From assembly GCF_037975245.1 (NCBI RefSeq), contig NC_092575.1, positions 16,259,310 to 16,323,309 on the forward strand: 64,000 nt of DNA, given 5' to 3'. Below the pieces are notes generated by a model. That model saw only the letters and a program-made list of their open reading frames with translations, was not told the origin of the DNA and ran no database searches. Shown here in pieces: positions 36,954 through 49,500 of the stretch. A program made the translations under genes and the position numbers. Each line of letters starts with the position of its first letter. Position 1 is the first letter of the stretch. Source of the DNA: Apostichopus japonicus. Taxonomy: Eukaryota; Echinodermata; Holothuroidea; Aspidochirotida; Stichopodidae.

Positions 36954-38210
36954 TTATGTCATCGTCTCTTTCATTCCTTCGAGATCTTCCAAGGTAAAAT
37001 CTGGCGAATTAATCGCGGGTTCTTCCCGTAACTTTGAGGTCGAAGCCTCGTTAGGAGTCCTATTGTTTTCGACCTCGTTATCGTTTCGTTCTACGTATCT
37101 ATCATTCTCATCATATTGTCTATTCTCTACGCTAGTCCTTGAAGTTGTTAACGGTTCCATCTCGTGGAACTCCTCTTCCCCTCTGGGCCACCTCACATCA
37201 GCGGCCGCCTCTAACTGTTCGCCCTGGCTATTTTGTCGAGGTCTGCTTCCCACTAACTCGCCGTTGTTCAACCTCCGTATTAACGGATCTCCCTCGTTTG
37301 CTTCCTCTACCTCCCCCGCCCCTCGCCGTGGGACTGTGGCACCACTCATGGTGCTGCTCATGTCCTCCCGTCCGCTACCCTCCGTGCTCTCCTGTAGCTG
37401 GATGGACTCGTCCGAGGGGAGGGGAAAGTTAGCCTGTCGTTTCTCCCAGTCTACGCCGAGCATGATCCAACTCTGCGGATGTATCCCGTCGGACATGGCC
37501 GGCTTCTTCCGCTTCAGATAACGGACCACGAATAGCAAGAAATTGATGACAAAGAACAGAACGGCGACTCCAAAGACCGCCAATATCACGTACATGATTA
37601 TTTCCACCATCGATAAACTCTCTCGTTTGCTCAATTCCTTCTGTTCGCTACGATCGGTTCCGGCGTTATCTGAACTGTTTAGCCCCCTGCCGGGCGACCA
37701 GTCCCTCCCGACAGGGTCGATGTCGTTGGAGGGCCACACGTCGGGATAAAACGGTATGCTTGATATCGCTTGGTCGCACTCGTTTTCCACGACCGTCGGC
37801 AACTGACGAATGTAATACTGGTTGATGTCGGTCCTCACTACCCCGGGGTCCACAAACCTGACCCCCGGGGAGAACCTCTGCCAGGGTTCGTCCTCGTTCC
37901 CACTCACGATCTCGTTGAGCAACGGATGACTGGAGTTGTACGTCACGTCGACGTTAAACGTATCGAACACTATGCAATTCTCCTTCCGTTTCCGCCGGCA
38001 GTGTTCCGCGGGGAGGAACGAGACGATCATGGCGGTGGTACCCTGACCGGTGGCGATGACCGAGGGTAACTCGTGGGTGGAGTCCGGACTGGTGGCGATG
38101 ACTTGGTTATGATTTGAGGTCACCACCAGACTGTACGTGGCTGGATCCAGATCCTGTAGCGCCACCGTGGTGAGGTCATTGTAGGTGATTGTGATGTACA
38201 GGAAAGCTTC
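36954..38210 (-). CDS. TMEM132: TMEM132 last exon: membrane-proximal domain, membrane helix, cytoplasmic tail
   Basis: The acceptor CATCTTCCAG precedes 38,210, and the exon ends at TAA 36,954-36,956 (418 residues). It starts EAFLYITITYND. It carries a Cys-bounded RRKR at residues 717-720, the helix MVEIIMYVILAVFGVAVLFF and following residues (genomic about 37,524-37,607), a KRKK stop-transfer run, SWIMLGVDWEK and an acidic tail. Its GC content is clearly higher than that of the flanking introns. Confidence 0.95.
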   Translation of the reverse strand, partial: EAFLYITITYNDLTTVALQDLDPATYSLVVTSNHNQVIATSPDSTHELPSVIATGQGTTAMIVSFLPAEHCRRKRKENCIVFDTFNVDVTYNSSHPLLNEIVSGNEDEPWQRFSPGVRFVDPGVVRTDINQYYIRQLPTVVENECDQAISSIPFYPDVWPSNDIDPVGRDWSPGRGLNSSDNAGTDRSEQKELSKRESLSMVEIIMYVILAVFGVAVLFFVINFLLFVVRYLKRKKPAMSDGIHPQSWIMLGVDWEKRQANFPLPSDESIQLQESTEGSGREDMSSTMSGATVPRRGAGEVEEANEGDPLIRRLNNGELVGSRPRQNSQGEQLEAAADVRWPRGEEEFHEMEPLTTSRTSVENRQYDENDRYVERNDNEVENNRTPNEASTSKLREEPAINSPDFTLEDLEGMKETMT

Positions 38211-41200
38211 CTGGAAGATGGAAAAAAGAAAATAACACATCAAAGTCAACCGTATTCATATCACGGTTACGACATTTAATTTATCCATTTATTTCAATGC
38301 TGAAAGGCATCTAGATTTGTTCGAATCTGATTGGTGGATTTTAAACTGATGTAGCTTAGCTTTTTCGTTTTTCATGTCATTTTTGTTCAAATGGACATAA
38401 CTCACCTTTCTAATATTTTACTGGGCATACAATAATTGACATTGAAATATATTTTATTGTAAACCTCCAACAAATATTATTTGATATTAAAAGATACATA
38501 CTATAATATCTCTATTGTGCTTCATTCAAATTTTACATTTTTTTTCTTTCCGCAGAGAAGTATAAAACCTTGTTTTGTATGGTCATGGGTGTTAACACAT
38601 ATTCCTACTTAATGCTGTAATTAAAACTTCACTTTCTTCACGTAAACTTTCCAAAATATGATACCTTTATATTCACATTTTTTCCCTTTTTTTTTGTTTT
38701 CTCTTTACTAATTGCTTTTCTTTCTTACCTGATGATTAGTGACAAATCCTTCCAGCGCCATCAAGTTGTACCCGAAGATATTATTGACTGTGTCGATGGA
38801 ACTGAACGTGAAGCTCATCCCTGTCACCATGGTAACCTTTAAGTCCACAATTTCTACTTTATCCGCCACTACATGAACTTTCTTCTCGCCGAGGATATCC
38901 CGAGTGTGAGGATGGACCACCTAGAAACAGAAGAGACAAACGCAAAAACAAAAAGCAAAAGAGGATTATACTTATTCAAACATTGCGGAAAAAATAAGTC
39001 ACTGAGACACCCTAATATCCCTCAAATCTTTGATAAATGGAAAGATAATTTTGTACTGCAACAGACATGACTACAAATGAAAGGTAAGTTTCAAACAATT
39101 TTTTTATGACTGTGGAAAAAATTAAGAGTGAAATTGTCTTTAACACACTAAAACGGTTAGGATAACTTGGATACTAATGCATGTAAAATGTACATACTGT
39201 TGAAGGGACCTGGAAGTGCTGGAAGTTTCAAACAATTTTTTTCAGATGGTGGAAACAATTAAGAGTAAGATTGTCTTTAGATACTAAAACAGTAATGATA
39301 ACTTGGATACTAATGCATGTAAAATGTACATACAGTCGAAGGGACCTGGAAGTGCTGGAGTTTCAAACAATTTTTTTAAGATTGTGGAAACAATTACAAG
39401 TAAAATTGTCTTTAAGATACTAAAACGGTTAGGATAACTTGGATACCAATGCATGTAACATGTACATACAGTCGAAGGGACCTGGAAGTGCTGGAAGTTT
39501 CAAAGAATTTTTTTAAGATCGTGGAAACAATTAAGAGTAAGATTGTCTTTAGATACTAAAACAGTAATGATAACTTGGATACTAATGCATGTAAAATGTA
39601 CATACTGTTGATGAGACATGGATATGCTTTAAACCCAGTCCAGATACAATTTAAGAATGAATCCATGTCAAAGAAAAACAAAATTGTCTTCCAAAATATA
39701 GATTTTTCCTGATAATTTTACTTTAAGGAGACATCAACACTGCCAAGTCACAAGATGTAATACAGCATTCAAAAAGTGACAGTGAATTCCTTGGTATGAT
39801 TCTTCATAGCGCCCTCACTTTCATGCTAATGTAAAAAAATCTTTGTGTTACATAGGCTAGTAATTCAACCAAATTCTTTACAAAACCAACTTCACTTTAA
39901 GACTGAAGCACCCTTGGTTAACATTCAACACTATATTTCTTGACAAAGTGTAATACATTTGAAAACATAAAAAAACAGGGAATAAAAAGTGTTTATTTTC
40001 TTATTGAGTTTTGGTACTTTTTGTACTTTTTAATGTGCTTTTATGTTTTCTAGTACGGAATATGACCTTTAACCTCAAGAGACAAAATGTGATAACTTAC
40101 CTGCACCATGGTGACTCCCGGCACCAATCCTGTAACCCTTCGACCTTCAGAGAATGCCACACTGTCATCCTTGACCCGAAGATGATTTAAAACCAGATGG
40201 GTTATCACTTGAAGAGCATTCGGACCAGAGAAATACCTCTTTGAATCTTCTTCTGTAGAAAGGGAGAAAAAGACTTCTTAAAGAAGAACAAAGGGTGGGG
40301 GGGGGGCGGGAACTCACCTGCACCATTTCAAAACCACAGATCAGCAAACAGGGAATAGACCCCATTCAATAACCCCTCCTCCACCCATTTCTTTCCAAGT
40401 GTAAAACACAGAATAAAGTTTGAACTACCACATGACTTTTTATAAGCAAGCACCTATTTGTTAATACCATCGTCATGTTTGTTGTCAAAATTCATGCCAA
40501 GATTCCAGACTTCATGAATCAACAAATTGTACACAATCATCATATCTGCACAGTTGAGAATCCCTATTTTCAACTCTACAGTATAACTCCTTTTACACTC
40601 TTATAGATGAACAGGTCACAGGTTATCGCAAGCTTGGACTCGCGGAAACAATTTACCATTTCCAAAAGCATATTTTCTAACATGGAAACCAATTGACTGC
40701 ACCCAAATCACACTATATGAATTTATGATCTGATATATTACACATATTGAAACCGGTTTCTGAGTTGCATACATGTCATCCAGACTTGGGTGTTGACCTT
40801 TGACCTCAGACAAATCCCTACTAGCCTTTCATTTCACTTCATTTATTTGTTTTCTCATAACATATACATATAGTCAAACTTATCTTTCAAATTATAAGCA
40901 CGAATGTATATTGCGAGAGGAAGTGATCTGAAAACCGTTTTAGACTTGTCTAGTGGGCCACTCACAATATTCAAAAGAATATAAAAAATATACAAATATG
41001 TAAGCAAAACAAAACTAAACCACAAGGGAAAAATACTTCGTCACATTTAGTTTAAAGTACTGAGCAGTGATGAGGCGACTGTATTTGCTAAAATAATAAT
41101 AACTTAGGCCGGTACATTCAATGGTGAAACTTTCCACTTGTTAAAAAATGACTGGCTTAGGAAATAACATGCGAACAGTTAAACCAGATGTTAACATTAG

Positions 41201-43513
41201 GTGACAGCTAAAAAAAAAACCAACCACTAAGAAACCCCAGGGAAAGGCTACTTCCCATTGGACTAACCTCCATCTCCCCCTCCACCTGTTGCTATTGGAA
41301 CATAAAACCTAGTCAGGACATCCACCATTGCTATCTGGTACGCCAACTGACAACCTCCAGGATCTTCATCTGTAGCATCGTTTTTGGTGTTCCTGGAGAA
41401 AGATGGATGACAAAGAATATCTTGTAATCTTTGAAGACAAATTGGAGTTTTTAAAGGCATTGAAGACTCGCCCCAAACCACATGCGGCCATCTGAAAAAG
41501 TTAACTTTCTGTTGTTTGCAAGTGACGTTTTGTTCGTGTCGCTACAAAATGCAGAGAGTAATGAAACGCGATACCTTGTTATCTTTAGCTGGACCTGAGA
41601 TGTCCATCGCTGTATCGTTTGTATACCTTGCTGTGGGTATTGACCGCAGCTGTATGTACTGACTGTACACTAGTGTCTAATAACCGACGGTAGCAAGCTG
41701 TGTGTGTATTTTCTGGGATCGATGATGGTGTCTAACACTTCTGTTACACTTCATTCGAAACTAGGTCAGATTACCTGCATTAGACGTTTCTTTTTGCCCA
41801 AGTCTTCACACCCTTTAAGTCTTAGAATATGACAATACTATTGCCAGGCAGTGAAGCCAATGGTCTGTAAAGTAAGGAATAGATGGCACCCTTCCAGAAT
41901 ATATCAGCATTAAAGAGATAAAACCATACTGTGTAAATGTACTGTCTTCACTCTGCTAGTTTTCACAGCATTGTTTCTTCCACATTCAAAACCATGTTTG
42001 TCTATTCTTGCAGATGAAGTACGAAGAGATTTAAAGTTTTAGCGACTCTCTGCTCTAAAATGCCTTAAAGTCGTGCAGCAGTGACCTATGTTTGTGCCAC
42101 TTGGCATGATTGTAAAATATTTACTTAGGATTGTTTCATTTTAAAATATCTGTCGGACTTAAGGAACCCATTGTTGTCAGGTGGAACCACATCAAGTACA
42201 ATGCTGCTGGATTAGAGCAACACCAATACATGGAACAGCTTTAGAACACTAAAAACGCTCTAGTTTCGGGTATAAACATTGTATTACATTTTTGCATTTT
42301 GTAGCAATTTTGCACATTTGAATAGCATTCTGTTGTTAATAATCCCCTGACAAGAGGAAGAGTGGGGTGGGGGGCTGAATCACTGAAATCTGCAAAGTGT
42401 AATTTTATCTTCAATATTTGCCTACATGAGCCTCCCCCCCCCCTCCCTGATGGGATCCACAGGAATAGCACTTACCAAGAACCAGGGTCTGAGGTCTCCA
42501 ACAACTCTAAAGTGATCACCTGACAGTCACTGAAAAGAGCAAAACCCTTTCTTGTAGCTACTAAAGGAAGGCTAACATTATTGTGCTGCTTGTTGAATGC
42601 AACAAAATGATGAACTGTCAAGCATAGACTAACCTCTCCTCTTCCTTGCGAGCCACTTTCCATCGTTTCACGATACTCAGTTTGTCATCGGACAGCGAGA
42701 CAGTGAGAGGTAACTCGGGCATCCAAACTCTCAGAGGAAGGTTCACCTCCAGTCCTCGGTAGGAGAAACTTACGTCGACATTCTCTGCTCCTCGGTCTTC
42801 GGAGCCATTAACATAGACAGCGCTACAATCTTCACGGACCTGGGAGAAAAAGATCAAGAAAAGTCTGAATTTCAGAGCCTATCCTTCTTAGGAATGACAT
42901 TACCAGTGGAAATCAACTTGACAACAAGGTTAGTTTTGCTAAGGCTAAAGATAGAAATAGATTTATTTTTGGACAACATCTTTTCCTGGGCTGGAGAAAG
43001 GTGAGGGGGAGGGGGGCTTAAAGCATATATGCATCTGCCTAGTCTGCGATAAAGTCATACAAATATGGGTACAGAATTACTTCACAAACAATTACTATTT
43101 TCCCATTCAGGACAGGTTTTTACGATTTGTCTATTTGTGATATATTTTCCTAATTAAATCTCATGACAGACAGAATGTAAATCAACAAAAAAATTAAACC
43201 TCTCCCAGTGAAACAACCCCCCCCCCCCATCCTTACCTAAAGCAAGCTGGCAATGCACTTTTATGAACTCTATCCACCGTTCTCAAACTTCGACTTACTT
43301 TGACAATATTGTTGTTTGTGGAGCTGCACTGTACTTTGTCTGTGATGGGAACTATATCTCCCCCATGACTAAGTGCGACGACCCTGACTGGGTAGTGGAT
43401 TCTCCCACTTCCAAGAACAGCAGTGTTCACCAGGTCATTGGACTACAAAACAGAAAAAAAACATTATGTTTATGGTGATACTAAAAAACCACAGAGGTCG
43501 ACAAGTGGAATTA

Positions 43514-43544
<31 letters not shown>

Positions 43545-46500
43545 CTATATCCGGCTTTAGGAATCACAAATGATTTTGAGTTGGTTAGCATCATGTTTGA
43601 TCTCTAGAGTAAGGCAAATATGTCACCAACACAGAACTAGTATTGTTCGATACCGGTGACAAACCCCAACAGTGGAATTACGACCTTCCTTACCGGTTTT
43701 GAACCTCTGGACATACAATCAGCGGACACTAGGCTATGGACGCTGATTGTATGTCCACAAGTTCGAAATCGGTAAGGAAGGTCGTTATTCCACTGTAGAT
43801 GTATATATACTTGTATCTATATATCTACATATATTAAAAGACACAAGGAAACCTCACCCCTTTCCTCCCCATCCCCCCCTCCCCTACCCCATTGAACATG
43901 GCACCTCAACAATTGCTATAAAAGCTAGCAATACAGCAATGTGCACACCAACCCATGAATACCCCACAGCAGTATTTAGTCTCTGTATACCCGAAGCACC
44001 CAGGGGTTATCACACATGTCCAGTGCACTTTGCACATACATTTGTGTCACTGCTACTTCTCGAATACCCATCTCCAGATCCTCGCCTCTCGAATCTTACG
44101 ACAGCATGATACAGCAAGGAGCATCAAGATAAATCAAGACGGGATGCCCTTGCATGTGAGTGGCCTACATCCCTGATGTCACAGACTGGGCGTGCAATCT
44201 CCGGCTAAAATCAATAAATGCTGTATACTCACTTCCATTTAGAACATATAAGAATGATTGATCACTTGAGCTGTGAGTAGCTACAAAGGCACGGAGGGCC
44301 TCAGGCCAATGGCTTTTCTCCCATCACCCTTAAGCATCTAGAAACTTAACACCAAATCCCATTGTCTGAGAGGTAGCTTAATTACACCCCGTTAATTACC
44401 ATCACGTACAGTATGACATAATTAAAAATCCGAGGCGAGATTATGTACGGGCGTAACGTCCTACCGAAGACGTTACTCCTTGCCCGTTCTGTATGCCTGC
44501 GTGCAATGAACCCCCGGGAAGTACAGAGCGCGCCTGATTAAATATTGCGGTGAATCAACTTGTGCGGTCAAATCAAAATTCTGGTCAAAATATTATCAGA
44601 AATTTTAATAAAAAAGAGGCAAAAAACGTTTGAGATAAGAGAAAGGGGAAGAAAGCTGTCGTATCTTTGATAGGACTTAGTGCAAGTAGAATAAAGGTTT
44701 TAAGAGTGCATCATTTTTAAGACACCATCATGGTGAACAATTTTGCCTAAAGACTGTGGAAAATATTCTGCATATATTGTAATGACAAAAGTTTTTCAAA
44801 AACGCATACATGGACGATTCAGTATGTATTCTAATTCCTAACTGTTAATTTTGTTGGGCCACTTGACTAAGATTTAATAAATTTAAAAAAAATATATTTC
44901 CTTCCTTATTTTACCAAAAAATAAAGAACAAAAAATATCTGAATTAAACTGGGAGGCATTGTTGTTGCGTGTTTCTTATATTCCATTTTTCAGAAAATTC
45001 CCCCAAAAAACTTTCAATCAATTCATTTGATAATTTGGAATCAAAACCCTGTCCTCTTATTTCCCCTGGACAACTTTAATTGACAAAAATACCTGGGAAT
45101 AATTTGAAGGTAGAGAACCACCAATTAAGTATATTTTAAGACTATTTTTAACAATTTTTTAGCATGCTAACATTTGGAGGCAGTATATAGAGAAGACCTT
45201 TAAAATATAATCTTGGATCCCACTGACCTTGATCAAAGGAATGAACTCCTTCAACTGATCCTGGGAGGAGGCGGTTATCTCCGTCTCAAATCTGGATGCA
45301 TACCTCTCCTGTCCCCTGGTGCAATCCACACGCCAGCTGATCTGTCTGACAGATCCAGTCTGGTTGAGGATTCGGTATTCCATCGCCATGACGACTGGCA
45401 TCTCGTCACTGAAAGGAGAAATGATAGAGTTATATAACGGAACATTTGTCAAAATAAACAAAGAAACATTTCATTTTGCATAAATCAGTATTAAGACCGG
45501 AAACCCACTATGATGGGGAATGCCATTCACCCTTTTGTTTTTGCTTTTCCCCTCTCCTCACCAACCCCCCCCCCCCGGCCCCCATAACCCTTTATCCCAC
45601 CATGCTCAGCAAAGTTTAAAATGCAGTAATTCTTTTAGAGATCTTGTGACAAGTAAATCTTCCTGCCTGACATGCATCCATCATCATACAGGTGAAACCC
45701 CCCCCCCGCCCCCCCACCCAATCCATTCAACTCGCAAACAATTGCCACATTTGAATATTTTCAAAGAAAGCAGAAAGGTATTTATTTCAATTTTAGCTGA
45801 GGTAATTCCCTACCAAACTGTTACATATATCTGTTAAAGGTCATTGCTTAATCTCCAACAGAAAACACCTGGAGGAAAAAATCTAGAGAGTTGGGGAAGA
45901 TATTTTAGTGAAATATTTTAACCATATGACCAAGAGCCAGGAAGAAATGTGTGAATTATTGATGGTGGAAAAGAAAAATTTGTTTTTCGATTCCCCCGCC
46001 CCCCCCCCCCCCCACCCCTCGCTTGGTGATCTTCTTGTCACAATATAGGTGACATTACTAAATATATATTTTGATGGCCTGTGTTCTTGAAAATAAATCT
46101 TACTATTAAATCAACCTTTGCCAAATCCTAAACTGGGTGTTAAGGCCACTGAGAGTTTGTCATTCATCTTTTGACAGATCTCAAAATACACCTGTGTGAA
46201 ATGAAGAGAAAAAAGCCAACTGATTCCACCAGGTGGATCAAATTACTGTCAACTTCAAGTCATCCAAGTAGATAGTAAATACATAAGTCTTCCCAGTGAG
46301 ATCTAATTCATCATGGGAATTACACTGAATTTGGTTTCAGAAAATTTCTTATATTCAAACAAAAAATTAAAAAAACTGTATCAAATCTTCTCATGTACAC
46401 AGGTGTGTGTGTACAGTAAGATAAATTGCATGAAAATGTCTCATACAACCATCAGGAGGCATTTTAAATTTTCAAAATATCACACCACTGGAACGTACTG

Positions 46501-49500
46501 ATCCCTGGTAACACCGGTATGCCAGCTAATTTGATTTGGGGGAGCTGTAACAACTTTCCCGAAAAATATAACCAAAGTTTTTCGCGCGTTCAACATGTTA
46601 ATGTGCATATCATATAGGCATTCATTGGTTATTACATCACATGCCAATAACATACAATCATTTTTTTCGTGTTATTACCCTTCCATATTGGTTAGAATTA
46701 TTGCAGAAGTTGTTAAAATAATAATGATCATAATAATATCAGTTTAACCATTGAAAAACACATTGCAAATTATTCGTGTTTCAGTAGGTGCCCGAAAATT
46801 CTCAGGATATTGCCAGATTTTTCACAAAAATTTTTGGTTGGGGGGCTGCAGCCCACCCAGCCCCGCCTCCTATGCCCCAGCAATGGCTATATAGGGATCG
46901 CCACCAACTAAAGGCTGGATATGGCTCAGATGGAATTGTGCTAGGCTGTTAATTTAATCCAGTGGTCACTGCTTCGAATCCTGTTCTAGCCATGAAATTC
47001 TCCGCACTTTTCCATCGTTGATAATTTCCCAGTTTTCTGTTCACCATTTGCTACAGTACTTTGAACTATTCTTTTTGGTCAAACAATCTGAGCTTGGGTG
47101 TCCTGGCTTGTAGGACTGTAACATTAACTTTAATGAACAATACCTGGTTTATTAACGATTAAAATTTGCTAGCAAATTGGGGATGGAATAAATGCAAAAC
47201 TTTGCTTGAAGCAAGTTTTTACTGTCGAATATCAACTATTACAGTGAGAAAATAGTACTGTACTCCTTTAAACACAACAACCCTCAGCAAACAAAAGACA
47301 CTTCTGAGCATTACTTTCTATAATCCCTGACATTTATCCCACAACCTTTACATTAAAATGTCAAACAAAACATTCTTTCAGTTCCACCTAAGTACAGAGA
47401 TATTCTTTGATTCAGTCACCACTTCACAGCCTCTTTAAAACTCCCCGGCTAGATTCTGTTACAAGTTAGTGTTGACAAGCTTGGGCAAGAGAGCATATCC
47501 CTCCCAAGTGAGAGGTCAAAAGTCACGATTTTGAAATCTCTCTGACATGTTCACCCAGGGCTAATCGGTATGAATGTTTTGGTATGTTTCCTCTCAGAGG
47601 ATTTGGGGTTCTGCTGAATGTGGTTAAATATGGACATGGCCAAGAAAACAGCTCACAGAATGAGATGCAGAACGGTACAGAGCATGAAAAGGAGAGAGAA
47701 AGTGAGCCTGTGAGGAGGAGGAGGAGGAGGAGGAGGAGGAGGAGGAGGAGGAAACAGAAACACAAGAAAAAATAATAATCTCATAGCTGAGCTATTTATA
47801 TAAACATCTGGTATAAGATGGATGATGATTTTAATAACAGTTTGATACCAGCCAATTTTTTTAAATCCAATTCCAACAACGTCTGTCATCATTCACTGTC
47901 CATCCAGCCCCCACTCCCGGCCCCCACCCCACACAGATGAACGTTACCACCCATCGTGTAAATAGTATCTGACCAGTTTTGAAATAATTTGGATCAAAAC
48001 TCCCAAAATGATAGGTACGCCATCATGCAGTTTACACGTAAAACAGATTTTCTTTTAGAGATGAAGTTTATTGTTGTATTTTAAAAGCTCTAAGAATTAC
48101 TTTGTTTTCTTCATCTGGTGTCATTCCGACCAGGCCGTATACTGTATATCATCTCTACAAATGATTGCCTTTGTTCTAATTAAGAATTCTACAGGTACAC
48201 AATTGTTTGGTGGTTTTTATTGAACCCGAACATTCAGGGATGGTTAGACAACGGTATCGTCTCGCTGAAATACAGTGTATTACAAGATGCAGATCAGCCA
48301 ATGAGACAAGAATTTATAGTTTCTAATCTCTTTGAGATTTCAGATCTCTTTGAGACTTTCCTTGCAAATTTTTCCCCAGACTTTTGACCAGGGGTTAAAC
48401 TAGACAACAAAGTGATTTGTTGATATTTAAGATGCTACCAAGGAGGGAGAGTAAGACAAGAGTCAGAGATCCTTAAAAGTAAAACTTCCTGGAGGTTTTT
48501 CATCATCAAATTATTCTCTGACGACTACGTACATCAACGACATTCAAATCAGAAGTTGTAGTTTCGTTCACGGAGATGCAAGATTCCATAAAACAGACAG
48601 TCTGACGAGATCGAAACTTTGGACAGAATAATTTCCCGAGGTTTCGCCTCGCCGAAATATTCTACGACATTGAAGAGGGTTAGATTATAAAAAATAGTTT
48701 TTCAAGGAGACTAGAAGATGCCATAAAGGTATTTTACCAGATTAAAACTTTCCCAAAGTAACTTTCAACGAGCTTTACCCTCATCAAATTATTCCCAGAC
48801 ATCGACCAGGGTTAAGTTCAAGACAACACTGTGTTTCACTGAGATACAAGATGCATTAATGGTATGCTGTATTGGCCCCAATTATGCTAGATATTCAAAT
48901 ATGGTCACATTTGGTCAAAATTCTCAAAATGGTTTTTATTACTGTACAACCTTCAAGGAAATTTTCCTCACTGGTGCATTCAGTCATCTTGTGTGTTCCT
49001 TAAAAGTGTCTGAGAACAATTTGGGAGAGTAAAGACCTCCAGGAAAGTAATTTTTGAAAACTTCTAGCGATTATAGAGTGCTATAATTTGGGGCCTATAC
49101 TGACTACCTTCGATGAAAGTGGCAGACAGACATGCCAGTATTAACTTGGATTCGGCTGACCATATTTTGTTGTTTCCTTGCGTGTATTTATATTTAATAC
49201 TGATGGGTATGTTTTTTTCCCATCATACAGTATCTACTACCCCTTCTCTCAAAACCGTTGGGTCACTAACCTCTCTTCATCCTCCTCTGCTGTGTCCTGC
49301 TTCTCGGCTGTGGCCATCCCGAACGTCCCCCTGGATCTCACCATAGACAACTGGTTAGCCATCATCACATCTTTATATTTTATCTTAGTTAACTCGATAC
49401 CTTCCTTGAGTTTGGCTCTGTAAATAATACCGCAAAAAGAAAAAAAATTATTAATACACTCTCAAATGATCAAAAGAAAACTAAGCATTTGTTTATGCAT

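Noticed and set aside
37063-37521. 152-codon plus-strand frame
   Set aside because: It lies entirely antisense to the GC-rich last exon of TMEM132 and is explained by that coding sequence.
42472-42663. Possible extra TMEM132 exon
   Set aside because: The exons on either side already join in phase and in the family's residue order. The peptide has no similarity to the family. It is kept only as a weak alternative-exon possibility.
47523-47892. Leu-rich, Arg-rich and Pro-rich frames on both strands
   Set aside because: They are produced by the (GAG)n microsatellite and have no other support.
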